Made by a program: the position numbers and the translations under genes. The notes under the pieces were generated by a model. The model did no database searches. It was not told the DNA's origin and saw nothing but the letters and a program-made list of their open reading frames with translations. 12,635 nucleotides of DNA, taken from NCBI GenBank assembly GCA_964409535.1, contig CAYPDQ010000020.1, positions 1-12,635 of the forward strand, given 5' to 3'. The DNA comes from JBBUAX01 sp964409535 (lineage in GTDB: Bacteria > Patescibacteriota > Minisyncoccia > UBA6257 > 2-01-FULL-56-20). Positions 1 through 6,202 of the stretch are shown piece by piece. Position 1 is the first letter of the stretch, and each line of letters opens with the position of its first letter.

Positions 1-112
1 GGAGCAGGGCGAGCCGTGCCCCGCAGGATAAAAAGCCGAGCCGCTTGATAGCGTGTCTGCGTGCGGAACGAGGAGCGGCTGCCACCCAGGCGAACCGCCA
101 GGCCGAGCGCGC

Positions 113-140
113 TTGCGACTAAAGTCCAAGCGTGTATAAT
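113..140 (+). promoter_or_regulatory. Sigma70-type promoter for the L31 leader
   Basis: TTGCGA (113-118), a 16-nt spacer and a perfect TATAAT (135-140) form a good vegetative promoter pointing at L31. The expected transcription start near 147 coincides with the first base of the left arm of the long inverted repeat, so the mRNA would begin with that arm and carry a leader of about 275 nt. Confidence 0.6.
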
Positions 141-145
141 AGCCT

Positions 146-417
146 GAGTCCATCCAATAGTATCTTTCCGACCGCGTTCCTGCCCGGTTTTGGCTTCCGG
201 CAAGGCGCGAGGAGGAGATTAGTAGCCGGTGAGCTACAGCTCCGACGAGCAACGAAGCCGGGAGGCAAAACCGGCGGAACCCGAAGGGATATGGCCAATT
301 TGCGCAATACCTGCGTCGCTCCTCCTTGGAGTACCGGGAGTACACCTTCGTCGTCGCTCCTTGGTCTTGCACAAATTGGCTCATAGCGCGGTGTGGAAGA
401 TACTATTGGATGGACTC
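146..417 (+). repeat. Long inverted repeat: candidate L31 leader RNA
   Basis: Positions 146-166 and 397-417 are perfect 21-bp inverted copies (left arm begins GAGTCCATCC, right arm ends GGATGGACTC). The similarity continues imperfectly outward to ATAATA/TATTAT and inward to CCGCG/CGCGG. A second imperfect pair, 291-311 with 363-384 (core CCAATTTG/CAAATTGG), is nested inside, as is a hairpin built on CCGGTTTTG/CAAAACCGG. The right outer arm ends four bases before the L31 start codon at 422, so the folded RNA could control access to that start. It might instead be the relic of a small inverted-repeat element; the sequence alone does not decide. Confidence 0.6.
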
Positions 418-421
418 TATT

Positions 422-682
422 ATGGCCAAAGATATTCATCCTCAATATTTCCCGGAAGCCAAGGTGCGCTGCGCCTGCGGCAATTCTTTCACGGTCGGCG
501 CCGCCCGGCCGGAGATAAGCGTTGATATCTGCTCCAAGTGCCACCCCTTCTACACCGGCGAAGAGAAACTCATAGACACCGCCGGGCGGGTTGAACGCTT
601 CAAAACCAGAGCTGCTAAAGCCGCAGCCGCACCGAAGAAAACGAAGAAAGCCCGGACGCGCAAGCAAGCTCCGACGCGCTAA
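422..682 (+). CDS. rpmE: Ribosomal protein L31 (bL31), zinc-binding form
   Basis: This 86-residue protein is part of the large ribosomal subunit, near the central protuberance. It opens with MAKDIHPQY, which closely matches the usual L31 start MKKDIHP, so I chose the ATG at 422 rather than the in-frame ATGs at 326 or 410. C17, C19, C37 and C40 (C-x-C and C-x2-C) are the four zinc ligands of the C+ type. The core ends with FYTGEEKLIDTAGRVERF at about 43-60. A basic, alanine- and lysine-rich tail follows (about 61-86), longer than in many L31 proteins. No clear Shine-Dalgarno site precedes the start; the region just before it is instead one arm of a long inverted repeat. The gene converges on the minus-strand unit ending at 724. 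Identification is secure. Confidence 0.95.
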   Translation: MAKDIHPQYFPEAKVRCACGNSFTVGAARPEISVDICSKCHPFYTGEEKLIDTAGRVERFKTRAAKAAAAPKKTKKARTRKQAPTR

Positions 683-712
683 CGCGGTCGGAGTCCCGAC
701 CGAAGCGTCGGG
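671..712. repeat. Nested hairpin over the L31 stop, with shared palindrome
   Basis: CCGACGC (671-677) pairs with GCGTCGG (705-711), enclosing CGGTCGG (685-691) paired with CCGACCG (696-702). The element covers the L31 stop codon and the gap to the convergent gene. It lacks a proper T-tract in either direction (A-run at 713-719), so it is terminator-like rather than a textbook terminator. Its right part, the 18-mer CCCGACCGAAGCGTCGGG (695-712), recurs exactly inside adk at 9478-9495. Confidence 0.6.
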
Positions 713-723
713 AAAAAAATAAC

Positions 724-1120
724 CTAAGCCGAGAGAAGTAAACCGATCTTCTTCGCCAACTCCCCGATGTCTTCGGTCTTTTTGAAGTAGCCCACGGCGC
801 CCATCTGCCGCGCGAAAAGTTCGTCCGCGGCTATCGTCACCGGATCGCCGTAGAGAGTGAGGAACACGATCTTCAAATCCTTGGTCTCCGGGTCTTGGCG
901 GAGTCTGATCGTGATCGTCAACCACGAAGCAGCCGCCGAATGACAGCCTGAAGTCGTTTTCGAACAGCTCGTCCGGCATGAGAACCATGATGTCCCGTAC
1001 CAACTGTGGGTCCTGTCCCGTTACCAAGACAGATGACTCGGTTAAGTACGGCCGGAGGTTCTCGTTGCCCAGAAGCTGTTCGGAGAAGTAGTTAAGGAGC
1101 AGGGCGTTTGCGGTATCCAC
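724..1120 (-). pseudogene. Frame-disrupted gene with response-regulator-like 3' half
   Basis: A GTG start at 1120-1118 has an excellent Shine-Dalgarno site, AAAGGAGG, five bases upstream, overlapping the stop codon of the NDK-Nudix gene. Translation from it reads MDTANALLLNYFSEQ... for about 70 residues, to FGGCFVVDDHDQ. That part I do not recognise. The next reading frame then carries a clear C-terminal half of a receiver (CheY-like) domain: LRQDPETKDLKIVFLT, with the conserved Thr, and GAVGYFKK, with the conserved Lys, ending at 724. Dropping one base near 890-905 joins the two into about 131 residues. The usual receiver phospho-acceptor segment (DLVLLDxxMP) is not visible. It may be a decayed gene, a recombination junction, a sequencing error or a programmed frameshift. 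Without the shift, the first frame runs on for 333 residues through the antisense of L31, which is implausible. Confidence 0.5.
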
Positions 1121-1121
1121 C

Positions 1122-1952
1122 TTATCCTCCTTTCTCGCCCGTGCGCCGGGCTAGTACATCCCACAAACGTACCAACCCCTCCTTGTTGCCGGGGTACTTC
1201 AAGTAGGAGTCCAAGGCCTCATCTTTCGAGACCCACATGTACTCTGTGTGTTCGGGAGACAGTTTTATCCGTTGGCCTTCCCAAACCCGGGCACCGAATA
1301 CCCGCTCGAACTGTTGACGGTTGTCGTCGAAGAACTCGAAGGAGTAGCCGGTATCGATAAGCTCCAGGACACTCTCTACACCCAACTCCTCCCGAACCTC
1401 TCGAGCGGCAGCTTCTTCGAAGGACTCGCCCAACTCGACATTCCCGGTGACGGGCTGCCAGAAGCCGCCCTTGCGGGGATTGCGCTTCAGAACCAGGAAT
1501 GAGACGCCTCCCGTGGGTGACTCTTTGAAAACTACCACCTCCACCTGGTTGTTGGTTTTCTTTGTCACGATTACACCTCTTGTCCTCACCACGTTGTACT
1601 CCCACCGGAACTCGACCTGTGACGTCGAGCAGTGGAAAAGGTTCTTTAGCCGGCCACCACAGAGTTCTGCACGCAACCGAGTCTTAACGCTCAACGCCTT
1701 GTCGACAGCACTCACGTCTTCCACAGCCCAAACCGGCAGGGACAAGCCGCAGAGGTATCCCTCTACCGCAACGGGGTGTTCGAACTCCAGCCACCGATAG
1801 AAATCCTTCACGAGCTGCAGATCGAACTGAATGAACCCGATTACATGAACCATTAGGCCTTCTGTCTCAAGCTCCTGGCGGATGCGACGGCTCAGATTCC
1901 TCTCAAGGGCGTCTGGCTTAATTACAATCAACGAAAACTCGGTCGTCTCCAT
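1122..1952 (-). CDS. NDK-like domain fused to a Nudix hydrolase
   Basis: This 276-residue protein has two nucleotide-handling domains. Residues about 5-118 resemble nucleoside diphosphate kinase: IKPDALERN (11-19) matches the IKPD nucleotide-binding strand, and NLFHCSTS (104-111) matches the active-site N-x-x-H-G-S segment, giving H107 as the phospho-histidine candidate. Residues about 124-276 are Nudix: G170-x5-E-x7-REVREELGV (170-192) is a perfect Nudix box, which in this family binds Mg2+ and hydrolyses nucleoside-diphosphate-linked substrates. Each domain normally stands alone, with NDK near 140-150 residues, so the kinase part here is short. Substrates cannot be read from sequence; nucleotide pool cleaning or balancing is plausible. 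The ATG at 1952 has AGGAAGGAGA eight bases upstream and a promoter at 2033-2061. It is the first gene of a two-gene unit. The Nudix call is firm; NDK activity is inferred. Confidence 0.85.
   Translation of the reverse strand: METTEFSLIVIKPDALERNLSRRIRQELETEGLMVHVIGFIQFDLQLVKDFYRWLEFEHPVAVEGYLCGLSLPVWAVEDVSAVDKALSVKTRLRAELCGGRLKNLFHCSTSQVEFRWEYNVVRTRGVIVTKKTNNQVEVVVFKESPTGGVSFLVLKRNPRKGGFWQPVTGNVELGESFEEAAAREVREELGVESVLELIDTGYSFEFFDDNRQQFERVFGARVWEGQRIKLSPEHTEYMWVSKDEALDSYLKYPGNKEGLVRLWDVLARRTGEKGG
1126..1133 (-). promoter_or_regulatory. Strong Shine-Dalgarno site, coupled to upstream stop
   Basis: AAAGGAGG on the minus strand lies five bases before the GTG at 1120 and abuts the TAA of the NDK-Nudix gene (1124-1122). 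This decides the start of the downstream gene and implies translational coupling. Such a strong site is unusual in this window, where most core genes have none. Confidence 0.7.
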
Positions 1953-1960
1953 AACGCCGT

Positions 1961-1970
1961 TCTCCTTCCT
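1961..1970 (-). promoter_or_regulatory. Shine-Dalgarno site of the NDK-Nudix gene
   Basis: AGGAAGGAGA on the minus strand, eight bases before the ATG at 1952. It supports the chosen start and contrasts with the leaderless-looking starts elsewhere in the window. Confidence 0.65.
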
Positions 1971-2032
1971 GACTTTCAGTTATCTCTTTGTTGCCAAGGA
2001 ACGAAACCAGTGTTATGGTTTCACCTAATTAC

Positions 2033-2061
2033 TATCTACTACTTGTTTTGGCTGACGTCAA
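2033..2061 (-). promoter_or_regulatory. Promoter for the NDK-Nudix unit
   Basis: On the minus strand TTGACG (2061-2056), a 17-nt spacer and TAGATA (2038-2033) form a plausible sigma70 promoter. It would give an mRNA leader of about 75 nt before the ATG at 1952. Confidence 0.5.
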
Positions 2062-2092
2062 GAAGTAGAACTTACTGGGTACCAATCCAACT

Positions 2093-2316
2093 ATGAAGTA
2101 TAGGGTCGTGATTTTTGACTTGCATAATACACTTCTTCGATTATCCGTGCCTCGAGGGGTAATGTACCGAAGAATACTAAAAAGACACGGCCTGGATGCC
2201 GAACCGAAACTTATAGAAAGAGCTTTTAGCGAAGTATGGCACGAATGTGGCGACGACGAGATTTCCGTATAGAGCAGCGCCTTAATCCTGAAAACCCCGA
2301 ATGGCGTAAGGTATAA
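2093..2316 (+). pseudogene. Truncated HAD-family hydrolase
   Basis: An ATG at 2093 opens a 59-codon frame, MKYRVVIFDLHNTLLRLSVP..., stopping at TAG 2270-2272. IFDLHNTLL is the first motif of haloacid-dehalogenase-like hydrolases (usually DxDxT), with His in place of the second Asp. A helical segment follows (YRRILKRHGLDAEPKLIERAF), as at the start of a HAD cap. In another frame, just before and past the stop, the text continues in protein-like fashion (FRIEQRLNPENPEWRKV, ending TAA 2314-2316), which suggests a frameshift. Intact HAD proteins have about 200 or more residues and need motifs II-IV, none of which is present. The GH1 promoter and start take over directly afterwards. I read this as a 5' fragment left by a deletion or insertion. 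Confidence 0.65.
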
Positions 2317-2317
2317 T
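2288..2317 (+). promoter_or_regulatory. Promoter for the GH1/DMT unit
   Basis: TATAAT at 2312-2317, with a weak -35 CTGAAA at 2288-2293 (spacer 18). The box overlaps the in-frame ATG at 2316, while the next ATG at 2325 lies seven bases after the box, about where transcription should start. A leaderless mRNA starting at 2325 fits best. Confidence 0.5.
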
Positions 2318-2324
2318 GACTATT

Positions 2325-3557
2325 ATGCACTTCCCGCGGGGGTTCTACTTTGGTTCCGCCACCTCTGCCCATCAGGTGGAGGGCGGCAATCGGAACGATT
2401 GGACGGAGTGGGAAAAAGAAAACGCGGAACGGTTAGTGGAAGCGGCCAAGGCAAAAGAGTGGCCGGACTACATCTTGAAAAATCGTCCCAATCCCCTTGA
2501 GCCGCAAAACTACATCTCCGGCAAAGCGTGCGATCATTACCACCGCTACGAAGAGGATTTTGACATCGTGAAAAAACTGGGCCACAACGCTCACCGCTTC
2601 TCCATAGAGTGGTCGCGGATTGAACCGGAAGAGGGCAAATTCAATCAAAAAGAGATAGAACACTACCGCAAAGTCATTCAGGCGCTTAAGAGCCGCAATT
2701 TAGAGCCCTTCGTAACGCTCTGGCACTGGACGATTCCGTTGTGGCTCCGCGACAAAGGTGGAGTAGAAAGCCGGAGATTTCCAAAATACTTTTCGCGCTA
2801 CGCGGCGCACGTGGTTCATGCGATCGGCCCGGACGTCAGGTACTGGTTCACCTTGAACGAACCGACGTCGGTTATTTCGAATTCATACTTACACGGCAAC
2901 TGGCCGCCGCAAAAGAAAAGTATTTTTGATGCTTGGCGCGTTTTCCGAATCCTCGCGGCGGCACATCGCGAGACGTACCGCGCGATACGCAAAATAAATC
3001 CCGCGGCACAGGTCGGATTCACAAACATCGTAAGCCACATTGAACCGGCGAGTGGCTCCTTGCTTGATCGCTTAGCAGCATACTGGCAGGATTATTTTTC
3101 AAACAAGTACTTTCTGAAACTGACCGGAAACACCAACGACTTCCTTGCCCTCCAATACTACTTCCACCGGCGCGTTAAGTTTCCAAACCAAACCGAAAAC
3201 GAAGACCGGAAAACGTCGGATATGTGCTGGGAACTCTATCAGGAGGGGCTGTACCACCTCTTGAAGCGCTTCGGCAGATTGGGTAGGCCGATCTACATAA
3301 CCGAAAACGGCATTGCCGACGCGCGCGATGCCCACCGGGCGGACTTTATCCGCGACGGGTTGCACTGGGTGGAAGAAGCGATGCGGAAAGGCGTTGACGT
3401 GCGCGGCTATTTCTACTGGTCGCTTTTGGACAACTTTGAGTGGGACAAAGGTTTCTGGCCGCGATTCGGGCTCCTGGAGGTGAACTATAGAACGATGAAA
3501 CGCAAGATCCGGCCGAGCGCCCTCGTTTATCGCGATGTAATCGCTTCTTCAAAATGA
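2325..3557 (+). CDS. Glycoside hydrolase family 1 beta-glycosidase
   Basis: This 410-residue protein is a retaining beta-glucosidase/beta-galactosidase-type enzyme, presumably cytoplasmic because no signal peptide is seen. The N-terminus, HFPRGFYFGSATSAHQVEGG, is the typical GH1 opening. Counting from the ATG at 2325, TLNEPTS (176-182) holds the acid/base Glu179 and ITENGIA (325-331) holds the nucleophile Glu327. YWSLLDNFEWDKGFWPRFGL (364-383) is the conserved C-terminal sugar-binding stretch. The length is slightly below the usual 440-480. An ATG at 2316 would add three residues, but it overlaps the -10 box, so I prefer 2325. The stop TGA overlaps the ATG of the next gene (ATGA), so the two are co-translated. 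Substrate specificity cannot be told from sequence. Some hyperthermophile GH1 enzymes are of similar short length. Confidence 0.95.
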   Translation: MHFPRGFYFGSATSAHQVEGGNRNDWTEWEKENAERLVEAAKAKEWPDYILKNRPNPLEPQNYISGKACDHYHRYEEDFDIVKKLGHNAHRFSIEWSRIEPEEGKFNQKEIEHYRKVIQALKSRNLEPFVTLWHWTIPLWLRDKGGVESRRFPKYFSRYAAHVVHAIGPDVRYWFTLNEPTSVISNSYLHGNWPPQKKSIFDAWRVFRILAAAHRETYRAIRKINPAAQVGFTNIVSHIEPASGSLLDRLAAYWQDYFSNKYFLKLTGNTNDFLALQYYFHRRVKFPNQTENEDRKTSDMCWELYQEGLYHLLKRFGRLGRPIYITENGIADARDAHRADFIRDGLHWVEEAMRKGVDVRGYFYWSLLDNFEWDKGFWPRFGLLEVNYRTMKRKIRPSALVYRDVIASSK

Positions 3558-5377
3558 ATTGGTTGATTGTTTCTATCATTGCTCAAGTTATCCTCGGTAC
3601 CTCCGCGGTTTTTGACAAATTGTTGTTGCGCAAGCGCTTTACTGACCCGTGGGCCTACACCTTTTGGGCCTCGGTTCTCGCGCTTTTCATCGTCATCCTC
3701 ATACCCTTTTTCGGGTTCTACTCCATACCCGCAAAAACGGTTCTTATCGGCATTCTGGGCGGCGCCGCGTTTTCCCTGGCTCTTTTCTTTTTCTTCCTGG
3801 CCTTGCGCGAGGGCGAGGCGTCGGTGGCGCTGCCGGTGATCGGTGGCTTAGCCCCGGTTTTTACCCTCGCGATCGGCATTCCCCTTCTTAAAAGCTCGCT
3901 TACCCCGCTGGAGTTTTTTGGCTTCATACTCCTTGTAGCCGGGAGCATCCTGCTCCTCGGCGCGGAGCGCAAAGGGTTCCGTTTTTATGTTTTTGGCATA
4001 GCGCTCCTTAGCGCGTTCCTCTTCGGCGTCTCCAACGTCCTCGCTAAGCTCGTGTTCGAAGCGAGTCCCTTCGTCACCGGAATGGTCTGGCAGAGAGTGG
4101 GCGGGGCGCTCCTCGCGCTCGGCCTCCTTGCGAACCGCGGCCTGCGGGAAAGGATAGGCCGGTCAGTCCGGGAAACGGAGATGGTAAATCGGGCGCTTTA
4201 CTTGGGGAACCGCATCTATGCGGCGCTGGGGAGCGTCCTCGTAAGCGGCGCCATTTTCCTTGCCCATCCCGCGCTCGTGGACGCCTCCAGCGGCCTCAAA
4301 TACGCGGTCATCTTCCTGGGCGCGTGGCTAATTCTCCGGGAAACGTTCCGTGGCCGGGTGCTCGCGCTCAAAATTTCCGCAACCATTTTGATCGCGCTCG
4401 GCATCCTCTGGCTCGGCTTGGTGAATTACATCCAAAACTACCCGCCTCGCACCGCAGAGAAAATTTCCTGGGGCGTCACTTTCTCGCAAAAAGCGAGTTC
4501 GGAGCTGGGCCTGGATTGGCGGGAAAACTACCGCGCGATTTTGGACGATTTGAAGCCGGATGGTCTCCGCCTCGTCGCCTATTGGGACTTGATAGAACCG
4601 AAAGACGACAAATGGAATTTTGACGACTTGGATTGGCAAATGGATGAGGCGAGAAAAGCAGGTGTTCCGGTAATCCTCGCAATCGGTCAAAAAACGCCGC
4701 GCTGGCCGGAATGCCATTACCCGGAGTGGATAAGGACAAGTAATCAAGAGATAAGGAAAAGAGACCTCTTAGGGTATTTGGAGACGATCGTTAAACGCTA
4801 CCGTGGCTACTCAAATCTCCTCTACTGGCAGGTGGAAAACGAGCCGTTCCTTCTCTTTGGCGAATGCCCCCACTCTTTCGTAGCCCAAACCCTGGACGAG
4901 GAGATAGCACTTGTTAAAAAATTTGATCCGGCCCACCCGATCCTTACAACCGACGGCGGCGAAGCCGGCGACTGGTACCGCGCCGCGAAAAGAGGCGATG
5001 TTTTCGGAACGACGCTCTACCGCAAAGTGCACAGCCCGTTTCTCGGCTACTTCACCTATCCCCTGCCGCCCGGGTTCTACCCCTGGAAGGAAAGCGTTGC
5101 CCGATGGCTCACCGGCAAACCGAAACAAGAGTTCATCGTCGTAGAACTCGGCCTGGAGCCGTGGCTAGAAAAGGGTTTGTCGCAAACGGCACCGGAAGAA
5201 CAGATGCGATTCTTCAACCTGAAGGACTTTGAGGACGGTGTGGAGTATGCCAAGGCGGCCGGCTTTGACACCTATTACCTCTGGGGCGCGGAATGGTGGT
5301 ACTGGCTGAAAACGATGCACAACGACCCGCGCTTTTGGGACGCGGCGAAGAATGTGATACAATCAGGCCCGAATTAG
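3554..5377 (+). CDS. EamA/DMT membrane protein fused to TIM-barrel glycosidase
   Basis: This 607-residue protein has two parts. Residues 1-295 carry about ten hydrophobic helices (near 2-22, 34-56, 64-84, 91-111, 118-137, 146-166, 173-193, 220-240, 248-264, 270-292), as in EamA-type drug/metabolite transporters. Residues about 303-600 look like a clan GH-A TIM barrel. The domain begins ISWGVTFSQ, LLYWQVENEP (422-431) carries the acid/base candidate E430, and FIVVELGLEPW (527-537) carries the nucleophile candidate E531. The aromatic run YYLWGAEWWYW (574-584) resembles the last barrel strand. Arg/Lys cluster in loops 1-2, 5-6, 7-8 and 9-10, so the positive-inside rule puts both termini and the enzyme domain outside the membrane. 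The start overlaps the GH1 stop. The exact GH family and the transported substrate are unknown. Confidence 0.85.
   Translation: MNWLIVSIIAQVILGTSAVFDKLLLRKRFTDPWAYTFWASVLALFIVILIPFFGFYSIPAKTVLIGILGGAAFSLALFFFFLALREGEASVALPVIGGLAPVFTLAIGIPLLKSSLTPLEFFGFILLVAGSILLLGAERKGFRFYVFGIALLSAFLFGVSNVLAKLVFEASPFVTGMVWQRVGGALLALGLLANRGLRERIGRSVRETEMVNRALYLGNRIYAALGSVLVSGAIFLAHPALVDASSGLKYAVIFLGAWLILRETFRGRVLALKISATILIALGILWLGLVNYIQNYPPRTAEKISWGVTFSQKASSELGLDWRENYRAILDDLKPDGLRLVAYWDLIEPKDDKWNFDDLDWQMDEARKAGVPVILAIGQKTPRWPECHYPEWIRTSNQEIRKRDLLGYLETIVKRYRGYSNLLYWQVENEPFLLFGECPHSFVAQTLDEEIALVKKFDPAHPILTTDGGEAGDWYRAAKRGDVFGTTLYRKVHSPFLGYFTYPLPPGFYPWKESVARWLTGKPKQEFIVVELGLEPWLEKGLSQTAPEEQMRFFNLKDFEDGVEYAKAAGFDTYYLWGAEWWYWLKTMHNDPRFWDAAKNVIQSGPN
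5335..5363 (+). promoter_or_regulatory. Promoter for prfA inside the upstream gene
   Basis: TTGGGA (5335-5340), a 17-nt spacer and TACAAT (5358-5363) preceded by an extended-10 TG (5355-5356). The expected start near 5370 leaves about 30 nt before the prfA ATG at 5402. This supports an independent transcript for the short prfA form. Confidence 0.5.
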
Positions 5378-5401
5378 AAAAAGTTTCCTGTTTCGTACGG
5401 G

Positions 5402-6163
5402 ATGAACAAGCTTATTTTGGAAATAAGAGCCGGAACCGGCGGTGATGAGGCCGCTATTTTCGCTGCGGACCTGGCGCGGATGTACCAGAAGTACTCGGCG
5501 AAACGCGGCTGGGGATTCCAAGTCCTGGATTCCAGCGAATCATCGCTCGGCGGCTACAAAACGCTCATCGCCGAAATCTCCGCCCCGAACCAAGCCATTC
5601 CGGCTGGTACGGGGTTCGCTCCGGCCGACCTTGAGCCATATAAGTCGCTCCGCCAAGAATCGGGGGTGCACCGCGTCCAGCGCATACCCGCGACCGAGCG
5701 CCAAGGACGAGTGCACACCTCCACCGCCACCGTGGCAGTCCTGCCAGAAGTGGAGGCGAAAGAAATCCAGATAAACGAGGGCGACTTGGAGGTGTCTTTC
5801 TCCCGCGGCGGCGGGCCGGGCGGCCAGAATGTGAACAAAGTGGAAACCGCGGTGCGGGTACTCCACAAGCCCACCGGCATAGTGGTTTCCTCCCGGGCGG
5901 AGCGCTCGCAGTTCGCGAACCGGGAGCGGGCAATGGCGATTCTCCGGGCGAAACTTTACGAAGAGCGCGAGCGCCAGGCGGTCGGCTCAATATCCGAACT
6001 GCGCCGGGAACAAGTCGGTTCGGCGGAACGGGCGGAGAAAATAAGAACGTATAATTTCTCCGAGGATAGAATCACAGACCATAGAATTGGGAAAAAGTTT
6101 CATAATATTGAAAAAATATTGGACGGAAACCTCGACCCAATAGTAAAAGCTTTCCAAAAGTAA
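5402..6163 (+). CDS. prfA: Peptide chain release factor 1, lacking domain 1
   Basis: RF1 recognises UAA and UAG in the ribosomal A site and triggers release of the finished protein. The codon-recognition tripeptide is PAT (HRVQRIPATERQGRVHTST), which marks RF1 and not RF2 (SPF). The catalytic loop GGGPGGQNVNKVE holds the GGQ that enters the peptidyl-transferase centre. The protein is 253 residues against a usual 350-360. It begins directly at LILEIRAGTGGDEAA, so the N-terminal helical domain 1 (about 100 residues) is missing. There is no room for it: the upstream gene ends in the same frame at 5377, and a promoter sits at 5335-5363. No good Shine-Dalgarno site is seen. It converges on pepE with a nine-base gap. 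Function as RF1 is very likely, because domains 2-4 are complete. Confidence 0.94.
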   Translation: MNKLILEIRAGTGGDEAAIFAADLARMYQKYSAKRGWGFQVLDSSESSLGGYKTLIAEISAPNQAIPAGTGFAPADLEPYKSLRQESGVHRVQRIPATERQGRVHTSTATVAVLPEVEAKEIQINEGDLEVSFSRGGGPGGQNVNKVETAVRVLHKPTGIVVSSRAERSQFANRERAMAILRAKLYEERERQAVGSISELRREQVGSAERAEKIRTYNFSEDRITDHRIGKKFHNIEKILDGNLDPIVKAFQK

Positions 6164-6172
6164 CCGCATGCA

Positions 6173-6202
6173 TTAGATCCCATCGTCAAAGCGTTCAAGT
6201 AA
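6173..6202 (+). pseudogene. Relic second copy of the RF1 C-terminal tail
   Basis: In frame with prfA and three codons past its stop, the plus strand reads LDPIVKAFK and then TAA. prfA itself ends LDPIVKAFQK and TAA (6131-6163). The two DNA stretches differ mainly at third codon positions. The relic lies antisense inside the last codons of pepE. It looks like the end of an older or duplicated prfA. Confidence 0.6.

Larger units (their letters stand above)
1..421. other. Structured non-coding region upstream of L31
   Basis: I find no convincing gene here. A long minus-strand reading frame crosses this stretch and the L31 gene, but past the 5' part of the gene starting at 1120 it has no recognisable protein character and is an antisense shadow. 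The stretch is rich in inverted repeats. Short arms AGCCGCT/AGCGGCT occur near 35-80. An outer pair sits at 146-166/397-417, a pair CCGGTTTTG/CAAAACCGG near 184-270, and an inner pair at 291-311/363-384. GAGGAG, GACGAGC and CGTCGCTCC-type words recur. Positions 1-112 show nothing else I can name. Confidence 0.6.

Noticed and set aside
326..421. Longer L31 start giving 32 extra N-terminal residues
   Set aside because: L31 proteins begin at MxKDIHP; the extra residues translate the inverted-repeat leader.
1..421. Insertion sequence or attachment site suggested by long inverted arms
   Set aside because: There is no transposase, no target-site duplication that I can see, and the right arm lies next to the L31 start; a leader structure explains it more simply.
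119..885. Minus-strand 333-residue frame continuing past the receiver-like gene
   Set aside because: After about residue 72 it runs antisense through L31 and non-coding repeats, has an Arg/Gly-rich random composition, and the receiver sequence continues in another frame.
5565..5990. 141-residue minus-strand frame opposite prfA
   Set aside because: It lies wholly antisense to the conserved RF1 domains and is proline/arginine-rich in the manner of a shadow frame.
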